DNA of 46,365 nucleotides from the NCBI GenBank assembly GCA_018239725.1, contig JAFEGU010000342.1:1-46365 (forward strand), in the 5' to 3' direction. Under the pieces are notes generated by a model. That model did not search any database and was not told the DNA's origin. It was given only the letters and a program-made list of their open reading frames with translations. Positions within the stretch are counted from its first letter, which is position 1, and every line of letters starts with the position of its first letter. This document shows positions 41,397 through 46,365 of the stretch, in pieces. The stretch comes from Verrucomicrobiota bacterium. GTDB taxonomy: Bacteria > Chlamydiota > Chlamydiia > Chlamydiales > Rhabdochlamydiaceae. A program made the position numbers and the translations under genes.

Positions 41397-42443
41397 ATGA
41401 AAAAGCAATTCTTATCTCTACTAACTCTAAGCATGCTGAGCGCTACAATCAGTTTGTCAGCTGATGCTCCTGCAGCCCCATCGAATGCTGTTCCAGCTCA
41501 GCCGATAACAACGGTTAGCCCTCGCTGTTCTAATCAGAGATCATTTGACCTCTGGGCCGACTTCTTGTGGTGGTCCGCAAATTTTAATCTCCCAACTAGT
41601 TTTACGTTTGGTCAGACTCAAAAATTTTTCACGTCGGGAAATTTTAATGTTACAGATCAAGATATCTCTCTTCATATCAAACGCCCACCTGCTTCGTGGG
41701 ATCCAGGCGTTCGGTTGGGAATGGGCTGGAATACAGGGTATGATAACTGGGACGTACAAGGATTCTGGACCTATTTTTACAATGATACCGAACTAAATCT
41801 AAAGTCGAGCGAAGGAGAGATTTTTACTTCATTCAAGAAAGAGAGAAGTAAGCTGCGTTTGCGCTACAACTGCGCAGATGCGGAATTAGGAAAGCAGTAT
41901 TTTGTCAGCAGCCACTTTTATATTCGTCCTTTTACTGGAATACATGCCGTTTGGTTATCTCAACATGACAGTCTCCACCTAAAGGAAAGCATCAACAACC
42001 AGACACAGTTTGATCAACCTGTTGATGTCAAATTAGATCTTGATCTCTGGGGCGTTGGGCCCAGAATCGGTTTTAATTCAAACTGGGGCGATTTCAAAGG
42101 GTTTACTTTAGTAGGCAATATCTCTGCATCGATGTTGTATGGAAAATCGCTTGCCAAAGCAAATATTGATATTAAGTCGATTAATCCCTCACAAAATCCC
42201 GCTTTTTTGGATAAAACTTCCACGGAAGTCCATGCTAGAGACAAAGAATATTGGGAATTGATACCGACCTTGCAGATGCTGCTTGGAGTTTCATATGGTT
42301 GCTGCTTTAATAAGGAGCGTAGTCAATTCAGAGTAAGTGCGGGTTGGGAGACCAACTTTCTTTGGGAAGCTGCAAATCTGATAGTCGTTGAACGGGCTAT
42401 TAGCATGCAAGGGCTTACCCTCGACTTCCGTTTTGATTTTTAA
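41397..42443 (+). CDS. MOMP-like / Lpg1974-type outer membrane beta-barrel protein
   Basis: 348 residues with a signal peptide (about 1-22, ...SLSA). The mature part alternates hydrophobic and polar residues as in beta strands, with FDLWADFLWWSAN near the N-terminus, GVRLGMGWNTGYDNWDVQGF, and a C-terminal LDFRFDF ending in Phe, the outer-membrane insertion signature. This layout is the Legionella Lpg1974 / chlamydial MOMP-like family, which forms pores. AAGGA seven bases before ATG. Assignment to an exact subfamily is not possible here. Confidence 0.82.
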   Translation: MKKQFLSLLTLSMLSATISLSADAPAAPSNAVPAQPITTVSPRCSNQRSFDLWADFLWWSANFNLPTSFTFGQTQKFFTSGNFNVTDQDISLHIKRPPASWDPGVRLGMGWNTGYDNWDVQGFWTYFYNDTELNLKSSEGEIFTSFKKERSKLRLRYNCADAELGKQYFVSSHFYIRPFTGIHAVWLSQHDSLHLKESINNQTQFDQPVDVKLDLDLWGVGPRIGFNSNWGDFKGFTLVGNISASMLYGKSLAKANIDIKSINPSQNPAFLDKTSTEVHARDKEYWELIPTLQMLLGVSYGCCFNKERSQFRVSAGWETNFLWEAANLIVVERAISMQGLTLDFRFDF

Positions 42444-42468
42444 TCGTATTTAAAAAAGGACAAACAGG

Positions 42469-43266
42469 ATGGAAACAGTCTATTTTGCCTATCTAGCCTA
42501 TGCAGGAATTGGTGTTGTTTCTGGCGTCATGGCAGGATTGCTGGGCATCGGAGGAGGACTGATCACAGTCCCCTCCCTGTTCTTCCTGTTTTCCTATTTG
42601 AAGTTTCCGCAGGCCTATGTGATGCATCTTGCAATAGGTACATCGCTTGCCGCGATGATTTTCAATACCCTTTCATCCTCGCGTGCCCATAACAAGAAAA
42701 GAGCTGTCATGTGGCCTCTATTCAAAAAAACTGTCCCAGGACTTGTTTTGGGTGGGATTATCGGTGGAGTTGTTGCAGATTATATCTCAAGCGTCATCTT
42801 GGAAATCATTTTTGGAGTGTTCTTGTGCTTTATCGGATTTCTATTCTTCCGCAGGATACAGCCCCATTTTAAAGAGTGTTCAGTTCCCAAAAATCCCATT
42901 TTTTCCCTGATTTTTATGGCGATTGGGATCTTTTCGGTGATCTTGGGGCTTGGAGGCGGGCTATTTTCTGTGCCCACGCTGACAGCCTTTCGGGTTCCTC
43001 AAAAAAGCGCGATTGCGACATCGGCTGTCATCACCTGCTTGATGACCTTTATCGGAGCGATCGCATTTTTAATCCTAGGTTTGGAGACTGCTCAGCTCCC
43101 TGACTCATTGGGATTTATTAATATTCCCGCATTTCTGATCATAGGGATCGTTTCTGTATTCTTTGCTCCTCTTGGCGTTAAATGGGCCCATGAGCTTCCC
43201 GATCAAATTTTGAGAAGAATATTTGGAATTGTATTAATTTTGACCGGCATTACGATGTTGGTCTAA
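42469..43266 (+). CDS. TauE/SafE family membrane exporter
   Basis: 265 residues with eight hydrophobic segments in two halves, each opening with the family glycine motif: GVMAGLLGIGGGLITVP (about 19-35) and VILGLGGGLFSVPTL (about 155-170), and IGTSLAAMIFN in the first half. The family transports sulfite, sulfonates or related small organic anions. The substrate here is unknown. It lies 25 nt after the porin gene and may share its transcript. Confidence 0.88.
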   Translation: METVYFAYLAYAGIGVVSGVMAGLLGIGGGLITVPSLFFLFSYLKFPQAYVMHLAIGTSLAAMIFNTLSSSRAHNKKRAVMWPLFKKTVPGLVLGGIIGGVVADYISSVILEIIFGVFLCFIGFLFFRRIQPHFKECSVPKNPIFSLIFMAIGIFSVILGLGGGLFSVPTLTAFRVPQKSAIATSAVITCLMTFIGAIAFLILGLETAQLPDSLGFINIPAFLIIGIVSVFFAPLGVKWAHELPDQILRRIFGIVLILTGITMLV

Positions 43267-43284
43267 CCTGCAGCAAAGAGTAGA

Positions 43285-44427
43285 ATGCCTACGTATTTAA
43301 CTGGATTTAAGATCATTCGTCCCCGTTTCGAGCTTGAACAAGAGAGGAGCTTGGAGTGGATTGCCAATGCACATTCCCGGGCGGAAGCTGCACGCTCTGG
43401 GTCTTCCGATCCAAGCTTTCTTGAGGAGATCAGAAAAGGGCTCTTTAAAGTCGGCTTTGGCAAAGACAAGATCCAAAAAAGAGGGATTCAGATCGAAGAT
43501 TTCTTTTCCGACGATTGGGCCAACATGTCGATCTATCCGCTCGATTCTTCTCCTTCGGGGGTAGGATTCAAAGGACGCTCGCAGGCCTTTAACAAGGAAG
43601 TCTCTGGTGTGTTTGATGCTTTCTATCCGGAAGGATCTTCCTTTCCAGACCATTTGATCCATGTGACATGTACGGGATACGTCGCCCCTAGCCCTGCCCA
43701 GCAGATCGTCTCAAGAAGGGATCAAGGCGGGAAGACAGCCGTTACCCATGCCTACCATATGGGATGTTATGCATCGATCCCAGCTTTGAGAATCGGTTCC
43801 GGGTACCTCCACCTCCCCTCCCCTGCTACCCCATTACAGGTCGATATCGTCCATACAGAGGTCTGCAGCCTGCATATGCACCCTCTCAAACATTCGATCG
43901 AACAGCTGATCGTCCAAAGCCTATTTGCCGATGGGTTTATCAAATACAGCCTGACCAACGGGAAAACCATTGAGCCGGGTCCTGCGCTGCTGATCCATTC
44001 CCTCCACGAAGAAACGATCCCCGATACATTAGCGAGCATGACCTGGTCCTGCGAGGACCATGGGCTGGCCATGACGCTTGCTAAAGAGGTCCCGGCGCAG
44101 ATCTCATCTGCATTGCCTGGCTTTATCCAAAGGCTCTGGAAAAAGGCGGAGCTGCAAGAGCAAGGGCGCACCCTTTTTGCTGTTCATCCCGGAGGCCCTA
44201 AAATCCTCCTCCAAGTGCAGCAGCTTCTAGGATTGGACTCTGGACAGTTGAGCCACTCCCAAGAGATCTTAAAGACTTGTGGAAATATGTCCTCGGCGAC
44301 CCTTCCCCATATTTGGGACCTTATTTTATCGGATCATCAGGTTCCAGAAGGAACGCAAATTGTTAGTTTAGCTTTTGGCCCAGGATTGAGCATCTCTGGC
44401 GCCTTATTTGAAAAACGGAGGAACTAG
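43285..44427 (+). CDS. Type III polyketide synthase
   Basis: 380 residues, chalcone-synthase-like ketosynthase that extends an acyl-CoA with malonyl-CoA and cyclises the product, giving alkylpyrones or alkylresorcinols in bacterial relatives. The triad is visible: Cys161 (AYHMGCYASIPALRIG), His301 (LFAVHPGGPKILL) and Asn334 (CGNMSSATLPHIW), plus the C-terminal LAFGPGLSISGAL. KAS III is excluded by length and by the HPGGP/CGNMSS motifs. It is the first of three tightly packed genes with a membrane protein and a methyltransferase. Confidence 0.88.
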   Translation: MPTYLTGFKIIRPRFELEQERSLEWIANAHSRAEAARSGSSDPSFLEEIRKGLFKVGFGKDKIQKRGIQIEDFFSDDWANMSIYPLDSSPSGVGFKGRSQAFNKEVSGVFDAFYPEGSSFPDHLIHVTCTGYVAPSPAQQIVSRRDQGGKTAVTHAYHMGCYASIPALRIGSGYLHLPSPATPLQVDIVHTEVCSLHMHPLKHSIEQLIVQSLFADGFIKYSLTNGKTIEPGPALLIHSLHEETIPDTLASMTWSCEDHGLAMTLAKEVPAQISSALPGFIQRLWKKAELQEQGRTLFAVHPGGPKILLQVQQLLGLDSGQLSHSQEILKTCGNMSSATLPHIWDLILSDHQVPEGTQIVSLAFGPGLSISGALFEKRRN

Positions 44428-44430
44428 CCA

Positions 44431-44946
44431 ATGCACCTTCTTTTGACGATACCCTTTCTTGTTCAAGGGGTCGCAATCGTGCTCGATGAGTATGTGTTTC
44501 ATCGGAAGCGAGGGTTGCCGCGCTGGGAAAGGATCGGCCATCCTTTGGACACATTGACAGTATTGACCTGCCTCCTCTTTATTCTTTTAGTCCCCTTCAC
44601 AGCAACGGCATTTAAAATCTATGTCGTCCTTGGCCTTTTCTCTTGCATCTTCGTGACCAAGGATGAATTCGTTCATAAAGAATGCTGTCCCGCATCGGAG
44701 CAATGGCTCCACTCGGTCCTCTTCATCAATCACCCTATTCTTTTAGCTGCCGCAAGTTTGATGTGGCCGTTTTTGCATTCCAATGAACCGCCCTATTGGC
44801 TTTTAAGGTGGTTTAATGAACCTGCGTTTTTTAAACTCTTCCTGCAGATCCAGACGATCTTTGTGGCTTTTTTCATGTTTTATCAAGCGATCTACTGGAA
44901 CTTAATATGGAAGGAACCAAAAAAGACAGAGAATGACACCATATGA
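44431..44946 (+). CDS. Integral membrane protein of the type III PKS cluster
   Basis: 171 residues with about four transmembrane segments (LLLTIPFLVQGVAIVLD; VLTCLLFILLVPFT and IYVVLGLFSCIFV; HPILLAAASLMWPF; FVAFFMFYQAIYW). Polar conserved-looking residues sit near the membrane face (DEYVFHRKRG, DEFVHKECC, HSVLFINH), suggesting an enzyme with a buried His/Glu site, but no family was recognised. It is 3 nt after the PKS gene and overlaps the methyltransferase gene by ATGA, so it very likely acts on the same lipid product. Confidence 0.75.
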   Translation: MHLLLTIPFLVQGVAIVLDEYVFHRKRGLPRWERIGHPLDTLTVLTCLLFILLVPFTATAFKIYVVLGLFSCIFVTKDEFVHKECCPASEQWLHSVLFINHPILLAAASLMWPFLHSNEPPYWLLRWFNEPAFFKLFLQIQTIFVAFFMFYQAIYWNLIWKEPKKTENDTI

Positions 44947-45671
44947 TTAACAACTCCTTCTATGACGATCTCAACGATGCTTGGTATGAAGAAGAATGCC
45001 ACCCGATCGCACTTTTGCGCGCTGAAAACGCAGTCCGCAATCCTTGGATTTTGAAAACGGTTCGGGATTATGGAAAAAAAGGGTGCCGCATCCTGGACAT
45101 CGGTTGCGGAGGGGGCCTTCTCACCAATGAACTGAGCAGAGCGGGCCATATCGTCACAGGGATCGATCTTTCTCAATCTAGCCTCGACCAGGCCAAAAAA
45201 AGGGATGAGAGCAAAAGGGTCGAGTACATCTATTGCAACGCAGAAAAGATCCCTTTTGAAGATGAGACGTTCGATGTGGTCTGTGCAATGGACTTTTTAG
45301 AGCATGTCGAAAAACCTGAGGCGATCATTCAAGAGGCCAGCCGGCTGCTTAAGCCGGGCGGCCTCTTTTTTTTCCATACCTTCAACCGCAATATTTGGAG
45401 CTATCTGCTGGTGATTAAGTGCGTTGAATGGCTGGTGCCTAATGTTCCGCGTAACATGCATGTCTATGACTTATTTATCCGTCCAGACGAGTTGAAAAGC
45501 ATGTGCTTAAAATCGGGACTTCACATGAGATCGATCCAAGGACTAATGCCCGATATGAAGAGCAGAGGGTTTTGGAAAAGCTTTGCCAAAAGGAAGATCT
45601 CTTCCGACTTCCGCTTTGTCTTCACACCCTCAATCAAAGTCGGATTTGTGGGATTTGCTTGCAAAGGCTAA
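44943..45671 (+). CDS. SAM-dependent methyltransferase, UbiG-like
   Basis: 242 residues, class I methyltransferase: WYEEECHPIALLRAEN at the start (as in UbiG), SAM loop ILDIGCGGGLLTNELSRAGH, acidic GIDLS, motif II DVVCAMDFLEHVE and motif III RLLKPGGLFFFHTFNR. UbiG methylates the hydroxyls of quinone precursors; in this cluster the likely substrate is the phenolic ring of the polyketide product. A role in ubiquinone or menaquinone synthesis is the alternative. It overlaps the membrane protein gene by 4 nt and converges with the kinase remnant. Confidence 0.85.
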   Translation: MINNSFYDDLNDAWYEEECHPIALLRAENAVRNPWILKTVRDYGKKGCRILDIGCGGGLLTNELSRAGHIVTGIDLSQSSLDQAKKRDESKRVEYIYCNAEKIPFEDETFDVVCAMDFLEHVEKPEAIIQEASRLLKPGGLFFFHTFNRNIWSYLLVIKCVEWLVPNVPRNMHVYDLFIRPDELKSMCLKSGLHMRSIQGLMPDMKSRGFWKSFAKRKISSDFRFVFTPSIKVGFVGFACKG

Positions 45672-45683
45672 TAGCCTCTCTAT

Positions 45684-46240
45684 TCAAGATTTAAAGTAGA
45701 TCATTTGCAAGGCGTCTTTGGGAAGGATACGGTTAGAGGCCATCCCTGTTCCTAAAGCGCTCATCACCTCGATGAGTTCCGGCTCGGGATCCGTTAGATT
45801 GGGATCTTCCTGTAAAATTTGAGAAAAGCCTAATCTCTCCTCTTTTTCAAGCAAAGTCTCATGAGCATCTGAAAGCGCCAGAAGTCTTTTCGCCGCTGGT
45901 TTAACTTGATGAACCTCTTCAAAATAGTCCTTTCCTGACACGAGATGATATGCGATCCTAAAGAGTCCATAGCTATCTGCTTTTTTTCCCGATCTTATTT
46001 TTGAGGGTCTAATATTTTCTACTGGATGATAAACAAAATCACCGCCTCGGCTCATTCTTAGACTTTTCCCTTCTTGTGTTGAACAGCCAAAATCAATCAA
46101 TTGCACTTTTCCTGAAGGAAGCATAATCACGTTAGATAGTTTTATATCACGGTGGCAAATACCTTTATCGTGGAAGGCTGCAACACCCTCGCAAAGGCCT
46201 TTTAAGATTTCTCTGATTTGATCCTTTGAAAATTTTTGAT
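45684..46240 (-). pseudogene. Ser/Thr protein kinase remnant, N-lobe removed by an IS element
   Basis: About 185 codons of a eukaryote-type kinase. The C-lobe is intact: CHRDIKLSNVI (catalytic loop), LIDFGCS (DFG metal motif) and KADSYGLFRIAYHLVSG (helix F Asp). The glycine loop and the VAIK Lys, which should precede FSKDQIREILKGL, are absent. At that point the sequence turns into the left end of an IS3-type element (46241), and the open frame continues only through IS DNA to 46334. So it is a truncated, presumably inactive gene whose 5' half would lie beyond the IS. Confidence 0.7.
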
Positions 46241-46365
46241 TGACATGCCTCCAAAATTCTGGTCCAAAGAAAATGCGAAAAATCTCATTATTAAACACAT
46301 TTTGAAACGGAGATTTTTCGATGAAGAAAAGCAAATTTACAGACGAACAGATTGCTTTTGCCTTA
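46241..46365 (+). mobile_element. Left end of an IS3-family insertion sequence
   Basis: The segment begins TGACATGCCTCCAAAATTCT, which has the TG start and GC-rich opening typical of IS3-family terminal inverted repeats, and carries an orfA start 80 bases later. The right end, the second inverted repeat and the target duplication are outside the window. The exact left border is inferred from where kinase homology ends. Confidence 0.6.
46321..46365 (+). CDS. IS3-family transposase OrfA, 5' end only
   Basis: The 15 visible codons read MKKSKFTDEQIAFAL, the near-invariant opening of OrfA helix-turn-helix proteins from the IS407-like branch of IS3. CGGAG lies about ten bases before ATG. The rest is beyond the window. 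Confidence 0.75.
   Translation, partial: MKKSKFTDEQIAFAL

Noticed and set aside
1-46365. tRNA, rRNA or CRISPR genes
   Set aside because: No clover-leaf, rRNA-like or regularly spaced repeat pattern was seen in any intergenic gap.

Overview
The window looks like chromosome of an environmental member of the phylum Chlamydiae (a Waddlia/Criblamydia/Parachlamydia-type amoeba symbiont rather than Chlamydia itself). Pointers are the AroD-AroE fusion, a MOMP-like outer-membrane protein ending in Phe, an Inc-like bilobed membrane protein, and many eukaryote-like effector candidates: F-box/LRR, ankyrin, caspase-like and papain-like proteases, and a Ser/Thr kinase. The lineage assignment is an inference; no rRNA, tRNA or CRISPR was seen.

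Layout. (1) 1-5052 (+): the end of a trp operon, trpD(partial)-trpC-trpF-trpB-trpA plus a type I-beta DAHP synthase, all overlapping by 4-10 nt. (2) 5450-8362 (+): a glycogen-branching-enzyme-like protein with a degenerate active site, fused to an N-terminal module that recurs in three other proteins of the window. (3) 8522-16624 (-): a nine-gene operon running from a second DAHP synthase through chorismate mutase, pheA, tyrA, an aminotransferase, aroB, aroA, aroK and aroC. It is headed by a strong promoter (TTGACT-18-TATAAT) and a 36-codon leader ORF whose end reads RFYVSFYFYFGA, which suggests Phe/Tyr attenuation. aroDE diverges from it. (4) 17006-26017: housekeeping and transport genes (aroDE, HAD protein, Zn-ADH, dicarboxylate symporter, SDR, PLP desulfhydrase-like enzyme), a small gene with a perfectly phased A AAA AAA slip site, and a 171-bp near-palindrome. 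(5) 26046-41168: an accessory effector-like island. It holds a YopT-like cysteine protease candidate, two paralogous caspase/CHAT-like proteases (one with ankyrin repeats), LRR and F-box/LRR proteins, a TraB/ChaN-like protein, two tandem module proteins and an HD-domain membrane protein. (6) 41397-45671 (+): a MOMP-like porin, a TauE/SafE exporter, and a type III polyketide synthase / membrane protein / UbiG-like methyltransferase cluster. (7) 45684-end: a Ser/Thr kinase gene cut by an IS3-family element that runs off the window.

How it fits together. The first and third regions with aroDE give a nearly complete shikimate pathway and branches to Trp, Phe and Tyr. Each branch has its own DAHP synthase, one co-transcribed with trp genes and one under a Phe/Tyr-rich leader. 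The remainder is host-interaction material with signs of decay: a frameshifted alpha/beta hydrolase, a one-base deletion at the start of one module paralog, and the IS-truncated kinase.
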